The notes below the pieces were generated by a model that ran no database searches, was not told where the DNA came from, and saw only the letters and a list, made by a program, of their open reading frames with translations. Below are positions 8,001-15,673 of a stretch of 18,795 bases of DNA, piece after piece. Made by a program: the position numbers and the translations under genes. This DNA comes from a bacterium (GTDB lineage Bacteria > Ratteibacteria > UBA8468 > B48-G9 > DTJG01), in assembly GCA_026418655.1 (NCBI GenBank), contig JAOAAW010000033.1, positions 1-18,795 of the forward strand, written 5' to 3'. Every line of letters starts with the position of its first letter. Position 1 is the first letter of the stretch.

Positions 8001-9049
8001 AACTGGCAAATATCGGTGATGGTTCCTGGAATATCTCAAAACTTCGCGACCAGGAATACGAAAATAATCATAAGCTCCAAATTGAAAGATTTCCTGCAGA
8101 GATGACTATTTCTCAGGAGAAGGTTGACAAAAAATTTGGAGGAAAGGCTCTAAAGATTCATCTTGTAAAACAACCCGTAGATAGAAAAGTTATGCCTTAT
8201 TATACCACCCTTGTTCCTTCGAAACCGATTACAATTCCAGGCAAGGCCTCACACCTTGGACTGTGGGTGTATGCAGCAAGTGATTGGGGCAGGGTTGTGT
8301 ATATGCTTAGAGATGCCAGAGGGGAAAAATGGATAAGTGTTGGAACAAAGGATGATTGGAACTGTGATGACATAAGAACCCATAGCTTTTTCTGCTTTGA
8401 TGGATGGAGATATATTAAATTTCAAATGCCTTCAAATGCTCCATATGATTGTTATAGAGAACTTGGTTCGTCGTGGTGGGGCTCTTTTGGAGGTGATGGA
8501 ATTGTTGACCTTCCTGTAAAACTTGAAAAAATTATCATTGAAAGACGTTCCTCAGTTATTTACGGTAATCAACTTATCCCTGCAAAGGATGAAGATGTTT
8601 TGCTGGGTGATATTTATGCAGAATATGCCAATTCACAGGATATGACAGATAGAGCAATTGAACTTTCAAAACTTCGTATGCCAGTGCCAAAAGGAATTCC
8701 TGTACTTGAAAATCCGATAAAAAATCTTGAACAAGGTGGAGTTCTGCCACCCACAAAAATTTTGGAAGCACAGGATCCTGAACATATGCCTGATGGAACA
8801 AGGTGCAATATTATTTTTCAGGAAGTGCCAGATGCCAAATCTTATGAAGTATGGGCAAGTATATATCCTGATGGAACTGGGGCAGTGAAAATTGCTTCAA
8901 ATATAACAAAATCAGGTTCTCTGATTCAGGGACTTAAACCGGATACAGATTTTTATCTTTTTATCGTGTATACAGATAAAGAAGGAAAACAATCAAAACC
9001 ATCACAGGCTTTCAGGATTAATTTGAAAAACAAATTTCTTTATCAATGA
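5006..9049 (+). CDS. Giant secreted glycoside-hydrolase-like protein with FN3 C-terminus
   Basis: A 1347-residue protein with a Sec signal peptide (MRKIMMLLIVLMAGACFSA; cleavage probably before QQ). Residues about 30-235 look like beta-sandwich modules, including a LamG-like stretch (LVIDRGLFRVYLDGRF, about 178-193). About 570-970 reads as a TIM-barrel core with a small beta-domain, ending in the SPVYLEG segment typical of clan GH-A enzymes. E687 (FFPEPGIG) and E810 (VVVEGTC) are spaced as acid/base and nucleophile would be after strands 4 and 7; this is inference. About 1000-1200 resembles a galactose-binding-like carbohydrate module, and about 1249-1340 is an FN3 domain (SYEVWASIY, LKPDTDFYLFIVY). 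AGGAGG six bases before the ATG fixes the start. Its stop overlaps the next start (ATGA). I cannot name a CAZy family. It may be a glycosidase or a non-catalytic relative. Confidence 0.8.
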   Translation: MRKIMMLLIVLMAGACFSAQQNEIEKVLGSKADDWSISGAKYSYDIKDGSPILVTAKDGYVIITGKNLYDTQSEYKLSFYLSPEKPYGSSISVSVGCADLPDKTKQSFNASVSAPHDLKYIAYSFNIQPDAGKTQHGNLYFKAFSDIDLSWPDEIRKNIEWQIANAPKINEILHTMKLVIDRGLFRVYLDGRFVGQLRAKHQIQEKGTIKITMYYGAKLVSMNVGKPLQFDERFFPLEISGFVNSSTVIKGLRLAKGQIEDLKKNLLKGEVPFILAETKERNDHIDLGASWVQFGAIKGYIAACFGTFGGRWVSADRIEPSRFCLYVPYARYKALHIIGTFDGEKNNVPIITAQFYRPNAGHPFNFSGKVPIYSAKSGAEKVYPVKLENGQVINLFHTIVPIDPGAMDWFSDLDRVGLELTKQVQPYRAYPDPLEYSWHPAGLPSGVHIYAATLEAVETDIDLKPDAAGHVWTAPSRPSYTAKVTNRTGSDKNIELQVSTIDYDGIDKSIQKQSIKLKPYETGTVNFSLNPKRYGLHYLNVTCSSDNERYVCSRNFAYLHPDTRERGNWSEGKGPIFGYWNWSGAHDTPDLKTELIVMAQAGAETNLTTYRNASPEIRELAEKLGYVSYKAFDGGVIYVNSFAYANAKYYDPKNPEATQKWLIEELKKYRVEKSPINKPEYILFFPEPGIGPITYGIWPTHYNEPDYKLTEDEEKSFKAQLEKFLLGARAVRKEWPDVKILLPHGDPHYTAIFLRLSPEARELIDGVGLDLPGFERTPEQPVHQVVLNRLYPILQDIRKYKPNPYLVVVEGTCISSADYDTSFEDQANIATRNFLVLIGYGINNHASSNAPFDCANYWGENHYGGGYCTRLPLAMPKLAYVSYATLTRHINRCNFVRYVPTGSTSTYCQEYKHYKTGKLVYVLWTVRGKRPVTIKLEPGQTVEVYDINDNPVVLKEKNGAATFYIGQSPVYLEGLKKEIELALGEPDHSDSLPSKNSIKLANIGDGSWNISKLRDQEYENNHKLQIERFPAEMTISQEKVDKKFGGKALKIHLVKQPVDRKVMPYYTTLVPSKPITIPGKASHLGLWVYAASDWGRVVYMLRDARGEKWISVGTKDDWNCDDIRTHSFFCFDGWRYIKFQMPSNAPYDCYRELGSSWWGSFGGDGIVDLPVKLEKIIIERRSSVIYGNQLIPAKDEDVLLGDIYAEYANSQDMTDRAIELSKLRMPVPKGIPVLENPIKNLEQGGVLPPTKILEAQDPEHMPDGTRCNIIFQEVPDAKSYEVWASIYPDGTGAVKIASNITKSGSLIQGLKPDTDFYLFIVYTDKEGKQSKPSQAFRINLKNKFLYQ

Positions 9050-10158
9050 AATCTGTGTTCAGGATTATTGACAGCGGTTTCATATTTTGTGCTAAAGAAG
9101 GTACTGACCAGGCGGTTGCATGCGGCCCCAGGTGTGTGGTGACTTCAAAAGAAATAATCTGTTCCTTTATGGTTCAGTCAGGCCTTGGAGTAAATGACTT
9201 CAAACCTGTAATCGCCAGGTCCCACGATGGCAAAAACTGGGAGAAACTTGTATTTCCCTGGAAACATCTTTCAGATAGTTACAGTATCTTTGGTTCCATC
9301 AGTTCCAGTCCTGAGGGAAATCTTTTCTTTTTTGGTACCCGCACAAAGATTGATGTTCTGGGTGAATCCTTCTGGTCAGAAGAAACACAGGGACTAAAAG
9401 AAAATGAACTTATTTATACCCTTTCAACTGACAGGGGTAACACCTGGTCAGAATTTTTTGTGATTCCAAAGCCAGTTCCAGGTGCTGCAGAAGCCCCTGG
9501 CGCAATGTGCATCACAAGTGGCGGTTCATGGCATGTGTGTTATTCTCCTTACAATACTTTTAACAAAAATATTTTTGTTGAAAGGAACCAGGTTATACTT
9601 TTAACAAGCAGAGATAAAGGTGAAAACTGGAATTACACTCGTATGTTGAGTTTTCCAGAAAAATACGCAACCGCTGCTGAGGCATGGATTATTGAACTTT
9701 CTGATGGAAAACTTTTTGGTACATGCTGGAAGATTAATCAGAAGGATAATACGGATTTTTCAAACCCTTATGCCATTTCAAATGATGATGGAAGAACATG
9801 GACACAGACAAGACCGACAACCATTATGGGGCAAACCCCATCTGTTGCACCTTTGCCTGGCAACAGAATTCTTTTCGTATATAACCAGAGAAGATTAACA
9901 CCATATGGAATAAGGCTTGCTGTGGCGACTCCTGCAGAAAACGATTTCAGAATTGATGCTGACGAGATGGTATATTGTGCCCGGAGACCCTCATCAAAAG
10001 ATTTTGCAACCAGCCACTCAGATTGGACAAATTTCAGTTTTGGGGAGCCGCACGTTGCAGTTCTTCAGGATAAAACAATACTTGTTGTGTTCTGGTGTAT
10101 TGAAGAAAGGGAAAGGGGAATCAGGTACATCAGACTTGATGCAAAGGATATCCTGTAA
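9046..10158 (+). CDS. Sialidase-like (BNR/Asp-box) six-bladed beta-propeller protein
   Basis: This 370-residue protein has four Asp-box motifs (SxDxGxxW) at about 59-65 (SHDGKNW), 127-134 (STDRGNTW), 188-195 (SRDKGENW) and 245-252 (SNDDGRTW), the hallmark of sialidase-fold propellers. Length fits a single propeller. No signal peptide is present: the N-terminus MKSVFRIIDSGF is already the first blade, so it is probably cytoplasmic unless exported another way. The sialidase Arg triad and Tyr/Glu pair cannot be assigned by eye, so sialic acid hydrolysis is not claimed; other Asp-box proteins act on different sugars. The ATG overlaps the stop of the preceding gene and has no Shine-Dalgarno of its own, which implies translational coupling and a shared substrate pathway. 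It ends two bases from the convergent peptidase gene. Confidence 0.85.
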   Translation: MKSVFRIIDSGFIFCAKEGTDQAVACGPRCVVTSKEIICSFMVQSGLGVNDFKPVIARSHDGKNWEKLVFPWKHLSDSYSIFGSISSSPEGNLFFFGTRTKIDVLGESFWSEETQGLKENELIYTLSTDRGNTWSEFFVIPKPVPGAAEAPGAMCITSGGSWHVCYSPYNTFNKNIFVERNQVILLTSRDKGENWNYTRMLSFPEKYATAAEAWIIELSDGKLFGTCWKINQKDNTDFSNPYAISNDDGRTWTQTRPTTIMGQTPSVAPLPGNRILFVYNQRRLTPYGIRLAVATPAENDFRIDADEMVYCARRPSSKDFATSHSDWTNFSFGEPHVAVLQDKTILVVFWCIEERERGIRYIRLDAKDIL

Positions 10159-10160
10159 AT

Positions 10161-10964
10161 TCACATTTTTGTTGCAACCGTTATATGAAAAACCGGTTGT
10201 CTGAGTTCATAGATTACATAGCATAAACCCTGTTTTTGCAAATCAAGAAGGGTTTCACCAAGAATTGTTCTAAGACAGGCAGCATAAAGTATTCCAAGTT
10301 CATCAAATTCAATCTTTTTAAATTCTGGCTTATATCCGTATCTTTTCAAAAAATTAAAGGCGAAAGGATCTTGTCCGGTATAATCAAATTCTTTGAATAC
10401 AATATCCACGCTTGTTCCAAATTGATGACTTGAGATTTTTCTTGTGGCATTTCTGTTTTTTCTTACAAGACGCCTTTGCGACTCTTCTGTTCTCAAGACA
10501 GAACTTATCGTAAAGCGATACAATGGCAGGTTATTCCTCCTCAAATTTTCATGAAACTTCTGTCCGATAATCTGAAGAAGTTTTAATGTATCCGGTGTGA
10601 CATAAGGTAAAGAATCTTCAAGATCCTTTATTTTCCAGAAGTTTGTTTCTTTCAATATAATCAATTTTTTTTCTTGAGCAGCTTTTAGAACATCGTTTTC
10701 ATCGTTGAGCCCGGATACACCGAATTTTATTGCTATTTCAACATGGTCATCATTCTTTGTACTCTTCAATTCTTTGACCTGGTCGATTTTCATGCGTGCT
10801 GGCATCTGAGAGAAATTTTTCTTATATTCTTCATATCTTGCTGCCTCCTTTTTTAACTTATTTGAAGGAATAGAGGCCCTGTAAAGTATTAAAGTGCAGA
10901 TGAAAATAACCATGGAAAGAATTATCAGCACAACCGATAAGAGAACTATTCGTTTTTTTAACAT
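10161..10964 (-). CDS. Membrane-anchored DUF5715/M15-like D,D-carboxypeptidase-type protein
   Basis: A 267-residue protein with an N-terminal membrane anchor (residues about 5-28) and a periplasmic domain. The C-terminal half (about 120-265) matches the DUF5715 family, which resembles VanY/M15 zinc peptidases of cell-wall peptides: SSVLRT (154-159), SSHQFGTSVDI with H180 and D187 in HxxxxxxD spacing, E253 and H260 (VFHITV) as plausible zinc and catalytic residues. Residues 30-120 are a charged stem and a helical region of unknown role. Activity on D-Ala-D-Ala is inferred from the fold and not shown. The start ATG at 10964 gives the anchor its positive N-terminus (MLKKR); the Shine-Dalgarno is weak. 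It stands alone, with no clear promoter seen upstream, and is convergent with the sialidase-like gene. Confidence 0.8.
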   Translation of the reverse strand: MLKKRIVLLSVVLIILSMVIFICTLILYRASIPSNKLKKEAARYEEYKKNFSQMPARMKIDQVKELKSTKNDDHVEIAIKFGVSGLNDENDVLKAAQEKKLIILKETNFWKIKDLEDSLPYVTPDTLKLLQIIGQKFHENLRRNNLPLYRFTISSVLRTEESQRRLVRKNRNATRKISSHQFGTSVDIVFKEFDYTGQDPFAFNFLKRYGYKPEFKKIEFDELGILYAACLRTILGETLLDLQKQGLCYVIYELRQPVFHITVATKM

Positions 10965-11026
10965 TTATTGGCTCTTTTTTGTTAAACCTCTCTTAAATTT
11001 TATCACGAATTCAAGCACTGCGTTTA

Positions 11027-11055
11027 TTGACCTTTTGATTTTTAGAGGGTATTAT
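11027..11055 (+). promoter_or_regulatory. Promoter of the HD-GYP sensor operon
   Basis: TTGACC (11027-11032) and TATTAT (11050-11055) are separated by 17 bp, each one base from consensus. The predicted start is near 11062, leaving a leader of about 15 bases with GGAGG at 11068-11072 before the ATG at 11077. Confidence 0.68.
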
Positions 11056-11076
11056 CTATAAGGATACGGAGGTAAA

Positions 11077-14000
11077 ATGACACATTTCAATGCAACCAGA
11101 AAAAACAAGAATGCCAGCCATTCAAGAAAATATGTATCAATCCTTAAAAAAATAAGAAAAGAGTATCTCACAGAAGAAAAAATCCTTAAAGATAAAGCGA
11201 TAGATGATGCCCAATTATATCTTGATTTTGCAGATGAAATTATTGTTATTCTTGGAAAGGACCAGCGTGTATTGAAAATAAACAAAAAAGGTTGTGAAAT
11301 TCTGGGCTACCCAGAAAATGAGATAATCGGGAAAAAATATTTTGATACATTTATTCCTGTAAGATTCAGAAATGAAATGAAGGAATTCTTCAATGACCTT
11401 ATTGCAGGAAAAAAGATATTGAGAAGATACTTTGAAAATCCGGTTCTTACAAGAAAGGGTGAAAGATTAATTGCCTGGCGCAATGCAATATTGAAAGATT
11501 CTAAGGGAAATATTATTGGTACTATAAGTGAGGGAAGGGATATTACTGATGAAAGGATAAGGGAACAGCGGTATATTGATTCAGAAAGAAGGTTCAGGCT
11601 GCTTTTTGAAAATGCGCCGGCTGGTTTCATTATGTGTAATCGCAAAGGAAAAATTCTTGATGTCAATCAGTATTTTTTATCTCTCACAGGTTTTGAAAAA
11701 CAGGACCTGACACAAAAAAATCTTAAAACCCTTGTTTTTCCACAGGATAAAAGGATTTTCAGCGATATGTTTGATGCCCTTAATAAAACTTATGATTTAA
11801 ATATGACTGAATTCAGATTGATGAAAAAAAATGGTTCTGTGGTTTGTGTTCATTGTATGGCAAGGGCTACAGGCGAGCAGAAAAAAATGGTTCAGCTTAT
11901 TGTTTATGATATATCACAAAGAAAAATGGATGAAACTTTTCTTAAATCACAGGAAAAATTGAGTGGAATCTTGAACAGTTCAAACAGTTCTTCTGAGATT
12001 GCTTTGCGTGTTGTGCCGATTATCAGGAAAACTTTTGGTTTTGAAAAGGTCGCAATATATTTCAAGGAAAAAATGAAAAAGGAAATAAAAAAACCGATGC
12101 CGCGGCATGTTTTAGATTATTTTGAAAACAAAAAAAATAAAGGAAAATTTACGGATTATGGAAGTTTTATTTCATCAATCAGGATAAATGGCAAGGTAAA
12201 ATTTTTTGTGTGCATTCCCCTTAAAATAAACCAGAATCTTATGGCAACATTATACTGCCAGGACAGGGTTCAGGGTAAATTTAATCCTGAGACAATCAAA
12301 TTTCTTGAAAATATGGCTGGGACTATTTCTGTGGGATTACAACGGTGTGCATACTTTGAGAAACTGGAATCAACTTTGGGAAATTTCAATAAATTTCTTA
12401 ATTCAGCAAAAGACCTTGTATTCATCAAAGACTCAAGTTCTAAATATGTTTTTGTGAACGATAAATTTGCAAAACTTTTCAAAAAAAGACCTCAGGATAT
12501 TATCGGTAAAACCGATTTTTATATTATGGACCCTGCTGACGCAAAAGCTTGTCAGAAGAACGATAAGCGAGTACTACATGAAAATAAACTTACGGTAATT
12601 GAAGAGATTGTGGGTGGAAAAGCTTATGAATCAAGAAAATTTCCTGTGAAACTTGAAAACGGTGAAATTGGGATTGGTGCTTTTGCAAGGGATATTACAG
12701 AAGAAAAAGAAAACAGGCAAAAAATAGAAAATCTTATGTGGTTGTATTCAATGCTTTATCAGACAAATCAACTGATTGTAAGGGCCAAGGACATTGAACA
12801 TCTTTATAGGAACATCTGTGAGATTGCATGCAAGGAAGGAAGGTTTGTCCTGGCATGGATAGGCATTGCTGATTATGAGAAAAAAAGGGTTGTTGTTGCA
12901 GCAGGTTCAGGCCGAATGAAGAAATATTTTAGAAATATAAAAATCTCTATTAACCCGAAAGATGCAGAAGGGAAAGGTCCAACAGCCCGCGCCATAAGGA
13001 CAGGAAAAGTCTGTATCTGCAATGATTTCTTTGCTGATAGAAGAATGGAACCATGGCAGGAAAACGCAAAAAAATATGGGATACAGTCATCTGCTGCGGT
13101 TCCTATAAAAGTAGGTGGGAATATTATTGGAACATTTAATCTTTATTCAGACCAGAAGAATTTTTTCACAGGTGAAATAAAGAAACTCATTTTAGAAGTG
13201 GGTTCTGATATAGGGTTGTGTGTTGAAAAGTTGAATGCTGAGGAAATAAGACAAAAAGCTGAACAGAAACTTCGTGAAAGTGAGCAACATCTACAGAGTA
13301 TTTTTAACAATATTCCTGTTGCAACCGCTGAAGTGGATTTTTCACAGATAAAGAATTTCATTGATAAACTTGAGAAAAAGACAGGGATAGATATCAGAAC
13401 ATACCTAGCTGAAAACCGGGATATTCTTAAATCGCTCAAAAGTTCTGTCAGGTTTTTCAATGTGAACAAACAGATGTTTGAACTATTCAATACCAATGAC
13501 ACTGAGAAATTGATTGAATTGTTTCTGGACAGCCTGATTACACAAGAAATTGTTGAATTATTGTATAAAGACCAGAAAATTGAACATGTTGAAACTAAAA
13601 TAAAGATTGCGGATGGAAATGAAAAGAACGTGATTGTAAATTTAGGTGTTCTTCCCGGTAGGAAAAAAGATTGGTCAAGATTGATTGTCTCCATTATGGA
13701 TATCACTGACAGGGTGTATATGGAGAAAAATCTCATGGCAACTCTTGCAAGGTTCAGGGGATTGTTTGAAACATCATCTGCTGGTATGGGAATACTTGAC
13801 CTTGAAGGAAGACCTATTGCATTGAATAATCGTATATGTGAAATGCTTGGTTACAGTCGTCAGGAATTGATGGGGATGATACTTGCTAATGTTGTTCACC
13901 CTGATCAAATATCTTCATTGATGGCAACCTATGAAAAATTAAAAAAAGGAGAAATAACTCATTATGAAACAGAAAGAATGTATGTGAGAAAAGATGGCAA

Positions 14001-15249
14001 AATTGTATGGGCATATGTTGCTGCCCAGCGCATTTTTGACCCTGTTCTCGCAAAAGACTGTATTACTGCTGTTGCGATTGATATGACAGAAAAAAAACTG
14101 TATTTACAGCAACTTGAAAGAATTCAAAATATCTTACAATCCTGTGACAATTGTAATGAAATTTTTGCAAGGGCAACCGATGAAAAGCCGATGCTTTTTT
14201 CCATCTGTAATGAAATGACAAAAGGCGCAAAGCTTGGTTTTACCATCGTGATTTTAAGAAACGATTCAGGCATTGAGATTGCTGCATATCCTGATGAGGG
14301 TTTTGAATTTTTGTTTGAGCTAAAAGAACTCTACTTAGAAAAATTGATTACCTGTCCTTCAACTGAAGGATTATTCGAAAAAAAGCGGATTGTTCTCAAT
14401 GATGTTGAACAGAGTAATTATTCTGATGACTGGAAGAAAATTGTTTTGAAATATGGATACAATAGTGTTCTTGCATTACCAATTGTTGTTGAAGGAAATC
14501 CAATAGGATGCATGACCATTTTTTCAAAGGAGAAAAATAGGTTTGTTGATGAGAAAGAAAATTCTATCATCACCAATATTTGCGAAGATATTGGTTATTG
14601 TGTAACCATGTTAAGGGCGAGAAAGGAAATAAATTCCTCAATGGAACAGCTTGAAAAAAGCTACCAGCAACTTCAAAAAACAATAGAAGGAATATCTTTA
14701 TCCATTGCAAAAATCATTGAAACAAGAGATCCTTATACTGTGGGTCATCAATCACGTGTTGCAAACCTTGCTGTTGCAATCGCAAGGGAGATGAAACTGT
14801 CGGAATACTCAGTTCAGGGGATATACTTTGCAGGAATTCTTCACGATATCGGCAAGGTCAGTGTTCCTGTTGAAATACTTGTTAAGCCAACCAGGCTTAC
14901 TGATGACGAATTTAATATTATAAAGCTCCATTCAATATATGGGTATGAAATTTTGAGTAAAATCCCGTTTCCATGGGACATTGCAAAAATAGTTTTGCAG
15001 CATCATGAAAGGATTAATGGTTCTGGATATCCAGAAGGAATAGCAGAAAAAGATATTTTACAGGAAGCAAAAATTATCGCAGTTGCTGATGTTGTTGAGG
15101 CAATGGCATTTGACAGACCTTATAGAACAGGTTTTGGTATTGAATTTGCCCTTAATGAAATTGAACAGAAGAAAGGAATTCTTTTTGACCCTGATGTTGT
15201 TGATATATGCATAAAGCTTTTCAGAGAACAACGTTTCAGTTTTGACTGA
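11077..15249 (+). CDS. Multi-PAS/GAF HD-GYP cyclic-di-GMP phosphodiesterase
   Basis: A 1390-residue soluble sensor that should hydrolyse c-di-GMP. Order by eye: PAS (about 46-163), PAS (168-284), GAF (300-425), PAS (435-545), GAF (565-715), divergent PAS (735-880), PAS (887-1005), GAF (1020-1180), a coiled-coil-like helix (1180-1205) and HD-GYP (1205-1385). The PAS modules end in DIT/DMT-type hinges. The GAF2 segment has the GKGPTARAI and AVPI motifs. HD-GYP residues are intact: HQSRV (1224-1228), LHDIGK (1255-1260), HHE (1309-1311) and NGSGYP (1314-1319). There is no transmembrane helix, histidine kinase or receiver domain, so signals are presumably cytosolic small molecules, redox or gas. 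Residues 1-45 are basic. GGAGG and a good promoter set the start. Two small genes follow in the same orientation. Confidence 0.95.
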   Translation: MTHFNATRKNKNASHSRKYVSILKKIRKEYLTEEKILKDKAIDDAQLYLDFADEIIVILGKDQRVLKINKKGCEILGYPENEIIGKKYFDTFIPVRFRNEMKEFFNDLIAGKKILRRYFENPVLTRKGERLIAWRNAILKDSKGNIIGTISEGRDITDERIREQRYIDSERRFRLLFENAPAGFIMCNRKGKILDVNQYFLSLTGFEKQDLTQKNLKTLVFPQDKRIFSDMFDALNKTYDLNMTEFRLMKKNGSVVCVHCMARATGEQKKMVQLIVYDISQRKMDETFLKSQEKLSGILNSSNSSSEIALRVVPIIRKTFGFEKVAIYFKEKMKKEIKKPMPRHVLDYFENKKNKGKFTDYGSFISSIRINGKVKFFVCIPLKINQNLMATLYCQDRVQGKFNPETIKFLENMAGTISVGLQRCAYFEKLESTLGNFNKFLNSAKDLVFIKDSSSKYVFVNDKFAKLFKKRPQDIIGKTDFYIMDPADAKACQKNDKRVLHENKLTVIEEIVGGKAYESRKFPVKLENGEIGIGAFARDITEEKENRQKIENLMWLYSMLYQTNQLIVRAKDIEHLYRNICEIACKEGRFVLAWIGIADYEKKRVVVAAGSGRMKKYFRNIKISINPKDAEGKGPTARAIRTGKVCICNDFFADRRMEPWQENAKKYGIQSSAAVPIKVGGNIIGTFNLYSDQKNFFTGEIKKLILEVGSDIGLCVEKLNAEEIRQKAEQKLRESEQHLQSIFNNIPVATAEVDFSQIKNFIDKLEKKTGIDIRTYLAENRDILKSLKSSVRFFNVNKQMFELFNTNDTEKLIELFLDSLITQEIVELLYKDQKIEHVETKIKIADGNEKNVIVNLGVLPGRKKDWSRLIVSIMDITDRVYMEKNLMATLARFRGLFETSSAGMGILDLEGRPIALNNRICEMLGYSRQELMGMILANVVHPDQISSLMATYEKLKKGEITHYETERMYVRKDGKIVWAYVAAQRIFDPVLAKDCITAVAIDMTEKKLYLQQLERIQNILQSCDNCNEIFARATDEKPMLFSICNEMTKGAKLGFTIVILRNDSGIEIAAYPDEGFEFLFELKELYLEKLITCPSTEGLFEKKRIVLNDVEQSNYSDDWKKIVLKYGYNSVLALPIVVEGNPIGCMTIFSKEKNRFVDEKENSIITNICEDIGYCVTMLRARKEINSSMEQLEKSYQQLQKTIEGISLSIAKIIETRDPYTVGHQSRVANLAVAIAREMKLSEYSVQGIYFAGILHDIGKVSVPVEILVKPTRLTDDEFNIIKLHSIYGYEILSKIPFPWDIAKIVLQHHERINGSGYPEGIAEKDILQEAKIIAVADVVEAMAFDRPYRTGFGIEFALNEIEQKKGILFDPDVVDICIKLFREQRFSFD

Positions 15250-15262
15250 AAGGAGGTGGAAC

Positions 15263-15475
15263 ATGTTTTTCAAAAAAAAGACAAAATTCAAGCCAGGAGA
15301 CATTGTTTATAATCGTAATACTTTTGAAAAAGGAAAGATTTTGAGACAGGATGCACTTGACCCAAAGAAATGGGTTGTTGAGTGGAAAACAAGCATCGGG
15401 ACACATCTGGAAACAGAATTAATGAGTCAGGAAGAATTCATTTCTTCTGAGATTGACAGGAAAACCAAAATATAA
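15263..15475 (+). CDS. Small SH3/KOW-like protein (70 residues)
   Basis: A 70-residue protein starting at the ATG after a near-perfect AGGAGGTGG (15251-15259); an in-frame TTG at 15242 is rejected because it overlaps the stop of the previous gene and would put this Shine-Dalgarno inside the coding region. A basic N-terminus (MFFKKKTKF) leads into KPGDIVYNRNTFEKGKIL and WVVEWKTSIGTHLETEL, an alternating beta pattern with GD and G-turns as in small SH3- or KOW-like barrels that bind nucleic acid or protein. No catalytic residues are seen. It begins 13 bases after the HD-GYP gene, so it is co-transcribed with it. I do not recognise a named family; the fold is inferred. Confidence 0.75.
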   Translation: MFFKKKTKFKPGDIVYNRNTFEKGKILRQDALDPKKWVVEWKTSIGTHLETELMSQEEFISSEIDRKTKI

Positions 15476-15500
15476 AAATTTATTTTGAAGGAGATTGGAA

Positions 15501-15659
15501 ATGAGTAAGCTGGTTAGAACTCTGTATCAGCTGGCGCGGTTGGTAAATGACATTGAAAAATTTTCAAGCGGAGACCCCAAAAAAATTGCCCGGAGAATAA
15601 AGAACAAAATCATTGGCAGGAAAATAGGTAGTAGAATTTATCGCTGGCCCAAGATTTAA
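15501..15659 (+). CDS. Small basic protein (52 residues)
   Basis: A 52-residue protein begins at ATG 15501 behind AAGGAG (15488-15493) and ends in TAA at 15657-15659. It is strongly basic in its second half. An N-terminal amphipathic helix (LVRTLYQLARLVNDIEKF) precedes SSGDPKKIARRIKNKIIGRK and the C-terminal YRWPKI. Similar small proteins with an NDIE...SGDPKRIARRAKN pattern occur in many bacteria and phages as uncharacterised proteins, to my recollection. It lies 25 bases after the SH3-like gene and is the last gene of the HD-GYP operon, ending 14 bases before the convergent aldolase gene. RNA or DNA binding is suggested by charge only. Confidence 0.75.
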   Translation: MSKLVRTLYQLARLVNDIEKFSSGDPKKIARRIKNKIIGRKIGSRIYRWPKI

Positions 15660-15673
15660 CTGTTTTTTCTTGC

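Noticed and set aside
10174..10199. Inverted repeat CAACCG...CGGTTG as a terminator
   Set aside because: Six-base stem, long loop and no T-run after it; it also lies inside the peptidase coding region.
9917..10204. A 95-residue open frame on the plus strand
   Set aside because: It overlaps the sialidase-like gene in another frame and runs across the convergent junction.
13143..13736. A 197-residue open frame on the minus strand
   Set aside because: It lies wholly inside the HD-GYP sensor gene and its composition is what antisense of Lys/Glu-rich coding gives; no motif or ribosome site.
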